Shown here in pieces: positions 32,944 through 41,276 of a stretch of 64,000 nt of DNA. Origin of the DNA: Methylorubrum extorquens. Its GTDB lineage: Bacteria; Pseudomonadota; Alphaproteobacteria; Rhizobiales; Beijerinckiaceae. The notes under the pieces are model-generated. The model saw only the letters and a program-made list of their open reading frames with translations. It made no database searches and had not been told where the DNA came from. The stretch covers positions 151,501-215,500 of the forward strand of contig NZ_JALJXF010000001.1 in assembly GCF_024169925.1 (NCBI RefSeq). The letters run 5' to 3'. Both the position numbers and the translations under genes were made by a program. Every line of letters begins with the position of its first letter. The first letter of the stretch is position 1.

Positions 32944-34476
32944 ATGGCCGAACCGATCGTCAATCACCTGTTCGGCCTCGTGCGCACCCATTGTCCGGCC
33001 GATCCGGGTGCCAAGGTCTTCATCGAAACCTCGGACGGCGCGCGCTATACCTATGCCGACCTCTTGGCCCGCTCCGGCGCCTATGCCAGCGCGCTCCAGG
33101 CCCTCGGCGTGAAGCGCGGCGACCGGGTCGCGGTGCAGGTCGAGAAGAGCGCCGAGGTGATCTTCCTCTATCTCGGCGCGGTGCGGGCCGGCGCTGTCTT
33201 CCTGCCGCTCAACACCGCCTACACGGGACCGGAGATCGCCTATTTCCTCGGCGATGCCGAGCCGGCCCTGTTCGTCTGCGATCCCGCCCGCGAGGCCGAC
33301 CTGTCGGCGGTCGCGAGCCAGGCCGGCGTGCCGCAGATTCGAACCCTCGACGACGCCGGGCAGGGCAGCATGGCGCAGGCCGCCGCCGCGGCGGGCCCCG
33401 ACTTCGCGGACGTGCCCCGCGGGGCCGACGATCTGGCTGCGATCCTCTACACGTCGGGCACGACCGGGCGCTCCAAGGGCGCCATGCTGAGCCATGACAA
33501 CCTCGCCTCCAACGCGCTCACGCTGGCGCAGTATTGGCACTTCACCGAGCGCGACGTTCTGATTCACGCCCTGCCGGTGTTCCACACCCACGGGCTGTTC
33601 GTGGCCACCAACATCGTCCTGGCCACGGGCGGCACGATGCTGTTTCTGCCGCGCCTCGACGCGAAGAAGATCCTCGAACTGATGCCGCGGGCCACCGCGA
33701 TGATGGGGGTGCCGACCTTCTACACGCGACTGCTCAAGGAGCCCGGCCTCACCCGCGAGGCGGCGGCCCATATGCGCCTGTTCGTCTCGGGCTCCGCGCC
33801 GCTGCTGGCCGAGACTCACCGGGAATGGGCGCAGCGCACCGGCCACGCCATCCTCGAGCGCTACGGCATGACCGAGACCAACATGAACACCTCGAACCCC
33901 TACGAGGGCGCGCGGCGAGCCGGCACGGTCGGCTTCCCGCTGCCGGGGGTGACCCTGCGCGTGGTCGATCCCGAGACCGGCGCGCCGCTCGGGCCCGAGG
34001 AGGTCGGGATGATCGAGGTGAAGGGCCCCAACGTGTTCCAGGGCTACTGGCGCATGCCGGAGAAGACCGCCGCCGAGCTGAAGGTGGACGGCTTCTTCAT
34101 CACCGGCGATCTCGGCAAGATCGACCGCGACGGCTACGTCCACATCGTCGGCCGCGGCAAGGACCTCATCATCACCGGCGGATACAACGTCTATCCGAAG
34201 GAGATCGAGGCCGAGATCGACGCGCTGCCCGGCGTCGTCGAATCCGCGGTGATCGGCCTGGCACATCCCGATTTCGGCGAGGGCGTCACGGCGGTGGTGG
34301 TGCCGGGCGAGGACGCGCCCGACGAGGCTGCGATCCTTGCCGCGCTGGAGGGGCGGCTGGCCAAGTACAAGTGGCCCAAGCGCGTGTTGTTCGCAGCCGA
34401 GCTGCCGCGCAATACCATGGGCAAGGTGCAGAAGAACCTTCTGCGCGAGACCCACGCCGACCTCTACCGCGGCTGA
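32944..34476 (+). CDS. matB: Malonyl-CoA synthase (malonate-CoA ligase)
   Basis: 510 residues of the acyl-adenylating superfamily, activating malonate with ATP and CoA. AMP-binding motif ILYTSGTTGRSKGAMLSH, VFHTHGLFV, SGSAPLLAETHREW, and the MatB-typical ERYGMTETNMNTSNPYEGARRAGTVGFPLPGV, then GFFITGDLGKIDRDGYVHIVGRGKDLIITGGYNVYPKEIE and the C-terminal catalytic Lys in NTMGKVQKNLLR. ATG 32944 has AGGAAG upstream; an upstream GTG at 32926 would add six residues. No matA/matC neighbours are present. It could feed malonate into fatty acid or ethylmalonyl-CoA-linked pools. Confidence 0.9.
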   Translation: MAEPIVNHLFGLVRTHCPADPGAKVFIETSDGARYTYADLLARSGAYASALQALGVKRGDRVAVQVEKSAEVIFLYLGAVRAGAVFLPLNTAYTGPEIAYFLGDAEPALFVCDPAREADLSAVASQAGVPQIRTLDDAGQGSMAQAAAAAGPDFADVPRGADDLAAILYTSGTTGRSKGAMLSHDNLASNALTLAQYWHFTERDVLIHALPVFHTHGLFVATNIVLATGGTMLFLPRLDAKKILELMPRATAMMGVPTFYTRLLKEPGLTREAAAHMRLFVSGSAPLLAETHREWAQRTGHAILERYGMTETNMNTSNPYEGARRAGTVGFPLPGVTLRVVDPETGAPLGPEEVGMIEVKGPNVFQGYWRMPEKTAAELKVDGFFITGDLGKIDRDGYVHIVGRGKDLIITGGYNVYPKEIEAEIDALPGVVESAVIGLAHPDFGEGVTAVVVPGEDAPDEAAILAALEGRLAKYKWPKRVLFAAELPRNTMGKVQKNLLRETHADLYRG

Positions 34477-34522
34477 CGCCGTCGCCCGCTTGCGCCGTCG
34501 GATTCGCTTGCCGAGTCCGGTC

Positions 34523-34547
34523 GAGAGCGCGGCGCGCTGGCGCTCTC
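34523..34547 (+). terminator. Possible terminator after matB
   Basis: GAGAGCGC (34523-34530) and GCGCTCTC (34540-34547) form a perfect 8-bp stem 46 bases past the matB stop, without a T tract. Confidence 0.4.
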
Positions 34548-34632
34548 AAGCCTGTGATGCGATGCTGGCGGTGACCGGTGTTATGAGCCTGCTTATGCTC
34601 CGGGCCTCCTTCGTCCCCGTGGCGCGGGCGCG

Positions 34633-36150
34633 ATGGCAGCCCACGTTGTTTCCAGTCTTGAACCCTCGGAGTTTCGTCCGAACGTGACTAAGAGTGCCGA
34701 GCACGACCGGATTGAAGCCGAACTGGTCCGCGTTTCCGACAGCTCCGACCCGTTCGCCGCCGCCGTGAAGGCGACGCGGATGCCGATGCTCATCACCGAT
34801 CCGTACGGGCCCGACAACCCGATCATCTTCGTCAACGACGCCTTCATCAAGCTCACCGGCTACCGCCGCGAGGAGATCCTCGGGCGCAACTGCCGCTTCC
34901 TGCAGGGGCCGGAGACGGATCCGCGCGACGTGAAGCGAATCCGCGACGCCGTCGAGCGGCGTGTGCCGGTCGAACTCGAATTGCTCAATCACAAGAAGAG
35001 CGGCGAGATCTTCTGGAATCGCCTCCTGATCTCGCCGGTCTTCGACGACGAGGGGCAACTCACCTACTTCTTCGCCTCGCAGTTCGACGTGACCCTGGAG
35101 CGCGATCGGCTGGTCCGCCTCCAGAGCGACCGCGACGCCCTGGAGCAGGAGGTCGAGCGCCGCAACGACGACCTCACCCGTAGCGAGCACCGCCTTGAAT
35201 TCATGCTCGCCGCCGGCCGGCTCGGCGCCTGGTCCCTCGACCTCGCCGAGCGTCGGCTCGTCGCCTCGGATCTGTGCAAGCAGAATTTCGGGCGACCGCT
35301 CGGCGAGCCCTTCAGCTACGACGACCTCGTCGAGGCGGTGGTGCCAGAGGATCGCGAGCGAATGCAGGCCGCGATGCAGGCCGCCATCGACCGCCGGAGC
35401 GACTACGACGTCGAGCACCGTGTCTCGGCCCCCTGCGGCGAGGTCCGCTGGGTGCAGTTGCGCGGGCGGGCCTACTACCGGGCCGACGGGGCACCGCTCT
35501 CCATGGCCGGCATCTCGCTCGACGTGACCGACCGCAAGCGGGCCGACGAGCAGCGCACCCTGCTCGCCGCCGAGATGAAGCATCGGGTGAAGAACTCGAT
35601 CGCCACGGTCCAGTCCATCGCCCACCAGACCCTGCGCAACGCCGCTTCGCTCGACGATGCCCGCCGGACTCTGGACGCGCGCCTCAACTCGCTCGCCACC
35701 GCCCACGACATCCTCACCTCGGAAGCCACCGCCGGGGTGACCCTCGCCGAGGCGGTGGAGAGTGCCCTTCAGCCGTTCCGGGTCACCCCGCGCAACCGCA
35801 TTCGCTTCGGCGGGCCGGAGGTGCGCCTCACCTCCCGCCTGACGCTGGCCGTGGTGATGGCGCTGCACGAGTTGGCCACCAACGCGGTGAAGTATGGCGG
35901 CCTCTCGAACAATTCGGGCCGCATCATCCTCAATTGGGAGGTCGAGGAGGGGGGCTCCAAGCGCCTGCTGATGCGCTGGGAGGAGTTCGACGGTCCGCCG
36001 GTCGAGAAGCCGTCGCGGGTCGGTTTCGGCACGCGCATGATCGAGCGGGTGCTGGCGGCCGAGTTCGGCGGCGAGGCCAGGATCGACTACCGCAGCCGCG
36101 GTCTCGTCCTCACGCTCGAGGCGCCGCTGCCGGAGCGCGAGGCCGTCTAA
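34633..36150 (+). CDS. LOV blue-light-type sensor histidine kinase, HWE family
   Basis: 505 residues, no membrane segment. Domain order: LOV/PAS 45-155 with the photoactive motif GRNCRFLQG (Cys87, which forms the flavin-cysteinyl adduct), a coiled linker (160-185), a second PAS (190-300, LGAWSLDLAERRLV to GISLDVTDRKRA), then the HWE kinase: EMKHRVKNSIATVQSIAHQTLR with phospho-His317, N-box HELATNAVKYGG (His412) and WEE (449-451), the HWE signature. GTRMIERVL is the G-box equivalent. Light sensing feeding a response regulator, possibly PhyR/general stress, is inferred. No response regulator lies next to it. Confidence 0.9.
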   Translation: MAAHVVSSLEPSEFRPNVTKSAEHDRIEAELVRVSDSSDPFAAAVKATRMPMLITDPYGPDNPIIFVNDAFIKLTGYRREEILGRNCRFLQGPETDPRDVKRIRDAVERRVPVELELLNHKKSGEIFWNRLLISPVFDDEGQLTYFFASQFDVTLERDRLVRLQSDRDALEQEVERRNDDLTRSEHRLEFMLAAGRLGAWSLDLAERRLVASDLCKQNFGRPLGEPFSYDDLVEAVVPEDRERMQAAMQAAIDRRSDYDVEHRVSAPCGEVRWVQLRGRAYYRADGAPLSMAGISLDVTDRKRADEQRTLLAAEMKHRVKNSIATVQSIAHQTLRNAASLDDARRTLDARLNSLATAHDILTSEATAGVTLAEAVESALQPFRVTPRNRIRFGGPEVRLTSRLTLAVVMALHELATNAVKYGGLSNNSGRIILNWEVEEGGSKRLLMRWEEFDGPPVEKPSRVGFGTRMIERVLAAEFGGEARIDYRSRGLVLTLEAPLPEREAV

Positions 36151-36282
36151 AGGTCTCGGGCGTCGGAGCCGTCTCCTGTCTCGACGTTTCCGGGGGATGC
36201 GCCGCGGTTCGAGGGAACGGCCAAGCCTGATCCGGGGTTGAACGGCGTCTCATCCAGGCGCTTGCGCCCGACCCTGCGAACC

Positions 36283-37440
36283 ATGCCGTCCTCCCCCCAG
36301 ACCCCGCCCCGCCCCCCCGCGGATGGCACGGCCTCCGTGCTCTGGACCCTGATGATGGGCGCGGCGCTGATCGCGCTCGCCGCCGCACCGCTGCGCCGGC
36401 CCGACGCGGACGACGAGCCGCCGACTGAGGAGGCGAAGGAGCGCAACGGCGGCGCCCATTCCCACGAGGGGCGCTCGGCCCGCTGGGTGGCGGCGACGCA
36501 GGCCGATCGCGGGCGCGCCGCCGACCATCCCGGCGAGATCCCGTCGCCCGGCTGGTGGGACATCCTCACGCGGGTCTACCTGGAATTCAACAAGGACCGG
36601 GTGCTCTCGGTCGCGGCGGGCGTGACCTTCTACACCCTGCTCTCGCTGTTCCCGGCGATCGCCGCGCTCGTCACCTGCTACGGGCTGGTCGCCGACGTGA
36701 ACACCATCAACGTCCACCTCGCCACCCTGCACGGCGTGCTGCCGGCGAGCGCCATCGACATCATCGGCGAACAGGTCAAGCGCATCGCCACCAAGGGGAG
36801 CGGTGCGCTGGGCTTTACCTTCTTCACCAGCCTGACGCTGTCGCTGTGGAGCGCCAACGCCGCGATGAAGGCGATGTTCGATGCGCTCAACGTCGTCTAC
36901 GAGGAGGAGGAGAAGCGCAACTTCTTCTGGCTCAACGTCCGCTCGCTCACCTTCACCGCGGGCGCGTTGCTCTTCATCATCCTGGCGCTGATCTCGATCA
37001 TCGTGCTGCCGGTGGTGTTCAACTTCCTCGGCCTTGGCGACGGGGCTCGCCTCATCGCCATGGCGCGCTGGCCGATGCTGCTCCTCGTCCTGCTCGGCGG
37101 GCTGGCCGTGCTCTATCGCTACGGCCCGAGCCGGGAGCGGGCGCGCTGGCGCTGGGTCGGCGCCGGCAGCGTCGTGGCAGGTCTGCTCTGGCTCATCGCG
37201 TCGATCCTGTTCTCCTGGTACGTCGCCAACTTCGGCAACTACAACGAGACCTACGGCTCGCTCGGCGCCGTGATCGGCTTCATGACTTGGATCTGGATCT
37301 CGGCGACGATCGTGCTGCTCGGCGGTGAGATCAACGCCGAGATCGAGCACCAGACCGCCCGCGATTCGACCATGAGCCCGCATAAGCCCCTGGGGCAGCG
37401 CGGCGCGCGCATGGCCGACACGGTGGGCGCCGCGGCCTGA
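36283..37440 (+). CDS. YihY/virulence-factor BrkB family membrane protein
   Basis: 385 residues. Residues 1-90 are low-complexity and polar with one hydrophobic stretch (VLWTLMMGAALIALAAAP). The BrkB domain begins at WWDILTRVYLEFNKDRVLSVAAGVTFYTLLSLFPAIAALVTCYGLV (about 95-140) and has five further helices ending GFMTWIWISATIVLLGGEINAEIEHQT, the conserved C-terminal motif. The family was once called RNase BN in error; its transport or structural function is unknown. ATG 36283 is used; the frame extends to TTG 36238. Confidence 0.88.
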   Translation: MPSSPQTPPRPPADGTASVLWTLMMGAALIALAAAPLRRPDADDEPPTEEAKERNGGAHSHEGRSARWVAATQADRGRAADHPGEIPSPGWWDILTRVYLEFNKDRVLSVAAGVTFYTLLSLFPAIAALVTCYGLVADVNTINVHLATLHGVLPASAIDIIGEQVKRIATKGSGALGFTFFTSLTLSLWSANAAMKAMFDALNVVYEEEEKRNFFWLNVRSLTFTAGALLFIILALISIIVLPVVFNFLGLGDGARLIAMARWPMLLLVLLGGLAVLYRYGPSRERARWRWVGAGSVVAGLLWLIASILFSWYVANFGNYNETYGSLGAVIGFMTWIWISATIVLLGGEINAEIEHQTARDSTMSPHKPLGQRGARMADTVGAAA

Positions 37441-37543
37441 GGCGAGTAACGCATCATCCGTTCTTGCGCGGGAGGGTCGCACTCGTGACAAGCGGTGCCC
37501 GGCACCATCTTGCTAAAAGAGAAAAGCACCGGAGGAACGCGAC

Positions 37544-37960
37544 ATGGCCGGATCCGACGTCATCGGCACAGATCCCGAGATCCGCACGGAAGAGGAATGG
37601 CGCGCGTCGCTGACGCCGGAGCAGTACCGCGTGCTGCGCGAGCACGGCACCGAACGGGCCGGTACCAGCGGCCTCAACGCCGAGAAGCGCCCCGGCACGT
37701 TCGTCTGCGCCGGCTGCGGCGCGCCGCTGTTCGAGAGCGACACCAAGTACGAGTCGGGCAGCGGCTGGCCAAGCTTCTTCGCGCCGCTGGAGGATGCGGT
37801 GGAGACGAAGGTCGACCGTAGCCACTGGATGACCCGCACCGAGGTGCATTGCGCCCGCTGCAAGGGCCATCTCGGCCACGTCTTCGAGGACGGGCCGGCC
37901 CCGACGGGGCTGCGGTACTGCATGAACGGCGTTGCCCTCGGCTTCGAACCGGAGGGCTGA
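37544..37960 (+). CDS. msrB: Peptide-methionine (R)-S-oxide reductase
   Basis: 138 residues, cytoplasmic. It reduces methionine-R-sulfoxide in proteins. Zinc site CAGC (55/58) and CARC (103/106) are complete; the substrate motif [33 protein letters not shown] is typical, and the catalytic Cys126 lies in RYCMNG, followed by ALGFEP. A second recycling Cys is not obvious, which occurs in some MsrBs. A strong GGAGGA precedes the ATG by seven bases. It is a single gene. Confidence 0.95.
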   Translation: MAGSDVIGTDPEIRTEEEWRASLTPEQYRVLREHGTERAGTSGLNAEKRPGTFVCAGCGAPLFESDTKYESGSGWPSFFAPLEDAVETKVDRSHWMTRTEVHCARCKGHLGHVFEDGPAPTGLRYCMNGVALGFEPEG

Positions 37961-37970
37961 ATGCATGGGA

Positions 37971-38007
37971 GAATTCATGGGATTCGCCCGATGAATTCCA
38001 CGCCTTT
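37971..38007 (+). terminator. Terminator after msrB
   Basis: GAATTCATGGG (37971-37981) pairs with CCCGATGAATTC (one bulged base), ending 37998, followed by CACGCCTTTTC. It is 11 bases after the stop. Confidence 0.6.
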
Positions 38008-38232
38008 TCGGGCTCAAGGCTTGCCGCGTGGTTGTTTCGGGCTCATCACTTCGCCATGAAGGTCCATGTGAAGAACAGGTTAACGCCCCGGTCTTCGCGG
38101 GCCGCCCAAGACCAATCGCCCATGTCCAATACGGTGGGCGGCCGCCGACTCTGTTTCGGATCGGTGCCCCGAGGGCCGAGCGTCCCGGGGGCGGTCCCGG
38201 ACCGGTGCGTGCTGACCCGCGGAGGGAAGTGA

Positions 38233-39288
38233 ATGAGTGTCGTTCGCCGGTTTCTCGTGGCGCCCTCTCTGGTCCGTCTCCTGCGGAAGGAGCGGGGCGG
38301 GGCCCGCGTCACCGAAGGTTACTTCGCGCCGCAGGCCGGGCGGACGTCGTTCGTGCGGCTGCAGGGCACCAACTGCTTCCTCGTGCTGATGACCGGTGCC
38401 GAGGGGGCGATGGCCGAGGAGCGCACCGAGGTGCCGCGCGCTCACGGTGACGCCCTCCTCGACGTCTGCCAGGGCCGGGCCGTCTACGAGCGCACCACGG
38501 TCTCGCTCGGTGGCTCGGTCGAGGCGCTGGTCGATCGCTACGTGCGTCCGTCTGGCCTCGACATCGTCAGCCTCGTCTTTACCGATGCGTCCGCCGCCCA
38601 GGGCTTCACGCCGCCGGTCTGGTTCGGTGCCGAGGTGACGACCGACAAGGCCTATGATGGCCAGTCGATCGCGATCACCGGCGTTCCGAATCCGGGCGAC
38701 ATCCCCCTGAGCAACGCTGCCCTCGATGCGGTGCTCGACCTGATCGAGCCGCGCTTTGGCTCCAATCGTCCGCCCTTTACCCCGTCGAAGCCCGCGTCGC
38801 CCCCGCGCGACGTTCCGGCGCGTTCGCCCGAGCCGCCGAAACCCGCGCCGGTTCCTGAGGCGCTCCTCGCGGCGGCGGTGGCGGAGCCGGCAACGCCGCC
38901 CGAGACCAAGACGGAGGAGCAGCCTCAGGCCTCCGAAGAGCCTCTCCCGGCCGCTGCCGAGCCGACGCCCGAAGCCCCTGAGGCGGAGGAGCCTGCGCCC
39001 GCCGAGGCGTCAGCGCTCGAGCCGGCCGCTTCCGAGGAGCCCGCGCCGACCGAGGCCGCCAAGCCCGAGGAGGCTCGGCCTGCGGCCGAGACCGCCGAGG
39101 CTCAGAAGCCTGCGGCCGAGTCCGGCGAGCGGTTGCCGCCGGATGCGCGCATCGACGACGTGATCGAGAGCCTCTCGAAGGCGCTCGGCGCCGCGATCCG
39201 CAACCCGCAGGAGCCGGGCCGCGACGAGGAAGTGACCGAGGCGTTCGAGCGCTGGCAGGTTCGGCCCCGCCGCACGCAGCAGACCTGA
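38233..39288 (+). CDS. Degenerate CYTH-like protein with Ala/Pro/Glu-rich tail
   Basis: 351 residues. Residues 4-155 line up with the CYTH fold: RRFLV, VTEGYFAPQAGRTSFVRLQGTNCFLVLMTG, EERTEVPRAHGDALLDVCQGRAVYERTTVSLGGSVEALVDRYVRPSGLDIVSLVF and PPVWFGAEVTTDKAYDGQSIA. True CYTH enzymes (triphosphatases/adenylyl cyclases) start EIERKFLV; here that stretch is MSVVRRFLV, so both catalytic glutamates are gone. Residues 165-310 are a low-complexity PEA-rich tail, ending with a short helical DDVIESLSKALGAAIR and a basic end. An enzyme is unlikely; a ligand-binding or scaffolding role is possible. Strong GGAGGGAAG precedes the ATG. Confidence 0.55.
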   Translation: MSVVRRFLVAPSLVRLLRKERGGARVTEGYFAPQAGRTSFVRLQGTNCFLVLMTGAEGAMAEERTEVPRAHGDALLDVCQGRAVYERTTVSLGGSVEALVDRYVRPSGLDIVSLVFTDASAAQGFTPPVWFGAEVTTDKAYDGQSIAITGVPNPGDIPLSNAALDAVLDLIEPRFGSNRPPFTPSKPASPPRDVPARSPEPPKPAPVPEALLAAAVAEPATPPETKTEEQPQASEEPLPAAAEPTPEAPEAEEPAPAEASALEPAASEEPAPTEAAKPEEARPAAETAEAQKPAAESGERLPPDARIDDVIESLSKALGAAIRNPQEPGRDEEVTEAFERWQVRPRRTQQT

Positions 39289-39311
39289 CCGGCTCCATCG
39301 ACAGACTTTCC

Positions 39312-39349
39312 AGAACGCCGGCTCCCGCCAGGGGCCGGCGTTCTTCGTT
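39312..39349 (+). terminator. Terminator after the CYTH-like gene
   Basis: AGAACGCCGGC (39312-39322) pairs perfectly over 11 bp with GCCGGCGTTCT (39334-39344), followed by TCGTT, 24 bases after the stop. Confidence 0.75.
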
Positions 39350-39537
39350 GCCGGGTCTCAAACGGCGGCCGCTCGTCTGCGAGGCGGAGGGGAACGCCCC
39401 CGTTCGTCACGGATCCTGGGGATGGCGGGGCGGTTTGCCGGAACCGGTAAGGGCAACGCTTCGTTGGCTGGCATCCGGTTGCAACCCGTTGGGGTGAAGC
39501 ACCGGCAAGTGTTCATTCCCAACGAGGAATCGCCGCC

Positions 39538-39828
39538 ATGAGACGTTTCGCCATTGCTGCCGCAGGGTTGATGCTTTGCCTGATGCCGATCGCCGGTGAG
39601 GCTCAGGCCCAGGGCATTCCGGGCGGCATGCGCCGCGGTGCGGCCGAGGGCGATCGCGTTGCCGGCCCGATCGGCGGTATCGTGGGCGGCGCCGTCGGCG
39701 GTGCGGTGGGCGGCGTCAACGGCGTGCTCGGCATCGATCCCGGCCGGCGCGCCTACCGCACCCGGATGCGCTCGAACCGCGCCTACCATCACCGCCGCCA
39801 CCATCCGCGCCACCACCGCCACCGCTGA
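39538..39828 (+). CDS. Exported Gly-rich protein with His/Arg tail
   Basis: 96 residues. A signal peptide ends near MPIAGEAQAQGIP. The mature chain has a glycine-zipper-like hydrophobic stretch (GPIGGIVGGAVGGAVGGVNGVLG) and ends in a basic His-rich run (AYHHRRHHPRHHRHR), eight His in the last 15 residues, which could bind metal. AGGA lies nine bases before the ATG. Its last 40 bases overlap the 3' end of the convergent DMT permease gene. Confidence 0.65.
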   Translation: MRRFAIAAAGLMLCLMPIAGEAQAQGIPGGMRRGAAEGDRVAGPIGGIVGGAVGGAVGGVNGVLGIDPGRRAYRTRMRSNRAYHHRRHHPRHHRHR

Positions 39829-40775
39829 GTGAGCGCGGTCGTGTGCGGGGGAGGCTCTCTCCGCCGCGCACGCCTGCGCACCAGGGCATCCTCCGCGAGG
39901 AGGGCGAGCCCCGAGGCGACGATGATGCCGGCGCCGAGCATCGTCCAGGCGCTCGGCACGTCGCCGAACAGCAGGTAGCCGAGCAGCACCGACCACAGGA
40001 TCTGCGTGTAGATGAAGGGTGCGAGCAGGCTCGCCGGCGCCCGCGCATGGGCCAGCACCAGCAGCCAGTGCCCGATCGTGCCGAACAGCCCGACCGCGAC
40101 CAGCAGCGCCCAGACCGTGCCCGAGGCCGGAGCCGTCCAAATCCACGGCAGGAGCGGGCTCATCACCGCGAGCCCGCCGAGCCCGGTATAGAACACCGTC
40201 GTCGCCGTCGAATCATGGGCCGCGAGCTTACGCGTCACGATCACGTAGACCGCGTAGCAGAGCATCGCGCCGAGGCTGAACAGGATCGCCGGTTTGGCCG
40301 CCAGCGCGTCCGGCCGCACGATGACGAGGACGCCGACGAAGCCCGTTGCCACCGCCGCGAGCCGCATCCGCGACGACCATTCGCCCAGCATGGGCCCTGC
40401 GAGCAGCGCGACGGTCAGCGGCGCGGCGAACTGAATCGAGATCGTCTCGGCGAGTTGGAGCGAGCGTAGCGCCAGGAAGTTGCAGGCGGTCGAACCGAAC
40501 AGCAGCAGCGAGCGCAGGATCTGGAGCGGCAGGCGCCGCGAGTGGGCCACGCCCGGCCGCGTCACCGGATTGATCAAGGCGGTCACCAGCGCGACGTTCA
40601 CCGCGTAGCGCATGAAGGTGGTGAGCAGCGGATCGACGCCCGCGCCCGCCAAGACCTTGCCCGTGGCATCGAGGCTGGCGAAGAATACCGGTGCGACGCA
40701 CATCAGGGCGATGCCGACGAGGCGACGCGGATCGCGGACAGGCGTCGGTGCCGCCGCGGGCTGTCTCACGGTCAC
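39789..40775 (-). CDS. DMT-family (EamA) transporter
   Basis: 328 residues with ten hydrophobic helices forming two EamA halves. The first starts at GIALMCVAPVFFASLDATGKVLAG and contains LRSLLLFGSTACNFLALRSLQLAETISIQFAAPLTVALLAGPMLGE; the second starts at ILFSLGAMLCYAVYVIVTRKLA and contains APFIYTQILWSVLLGYLLFGDVPSAWTMLGAGIIVASGLALL. GTG 40775 has AGGA six bases upstream and is the best start. The C-terminus (RWRWWRGWWRR) is unusual and lies in the overlap with the His-rich gene. Substrate unknown. Confidence 0.88.
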   Translation of the reverse strand: MTVRQPAAAPTPVRDPRRLVGIALMCVAPVFFASLDATGKVLAGAGVDPLLTTFMRYAVNVALVTALINPVTRPGVAHSRRLPLQILRSLLLFGSTACNFLALRSLQLAETISIQFAAPLTVALLAGPMLGEWSSRMRLAAVATGFVGVLVIVRPDALAAKPAILFSLGAMLCYAVYVIVTRKLAAHDSTATTVFYTGLGGLAVMSPLLPWIWTAPASGTVWALLVAVGLFGTIGHWLLVLAHARAPASLLAPFIYTQILWSVLLGYLLFGDVPSAWTMLGAGIIVASGLALLAEDALVRRRARRREPPPHTTALTQRWRWWRGWWRR

Positions 40776-40819
40776 GTCGGTTCCTTTGCTGCGCGGTGGC
40801 GGACGTGTCCGAGCGAGCC

Positions 40820-41152
40820 TCAAATCCAGCCGGGCCGCTGTGGGAAGGCGCCTGCCACCAGCCACGCCAGGAGGTTGCCGAGCAACAGGGCGACCAGGAC
40901 CGGAATGCTCTCCCCCGGCGCGATGGGATCGGTCAACTGCACCAGACGCACAGCCGCCAACGCCGTCACGAGGTTCTGCGTCGCCAACAGGAGCCAGCGC
41001 CGCCGCGTGACGGCGGCGGCCAATGCACCGGCCAGCAGCACGACGGTGAAGACTTCGCCGCCGGCCGGTTGGTAGAGGAACATCCCGCCGACGAGCAGAG
41101 CGTCCAGGACAATCAGAGCCGGCAGCGCGAGAAGTGCTGGAATCCCTCGCAT
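40820..41152 (-). CDS. Small four-helix membrane protein
   Basis: 110 residues with four hydrophobic stretches: ALLALPALIVLDALLVGGMFLY, EVFTVVLLAGALAAAV, WLLLATQNLVTALAAVRLV and IPVLVALLLGNLLAWLVAGAF. Not recognised. AGGAGG stands five bases before the ATG at 41152. It lies 44 bases upstream of the DMT permease start on the same strand and is probably cotranscribed with it. Confidence 0.6.
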   Translation of the reverse strand: MRGIPALLALPALIVLDALLVGGMFLYQPAGGEVFTVVLLAGALAAAVTRRRWLLLATQNLVTALAAVRLVQLTDPIAPGESIPVLVALLLGNLLAWLVAGAFPQRPGWI

Positions 41153-41276
41153 CCAGCCTCCTTCCCGCGCGCCCCGCGAAAACCGTATCACTCCGCCGGT
41201 GCTTGGCGGGATGCCGAGAAAGGCGTGTCCGGCCGCGGATCGCGGGAAGACGGGACGGAGGGCGCGCCGCTGTCGT

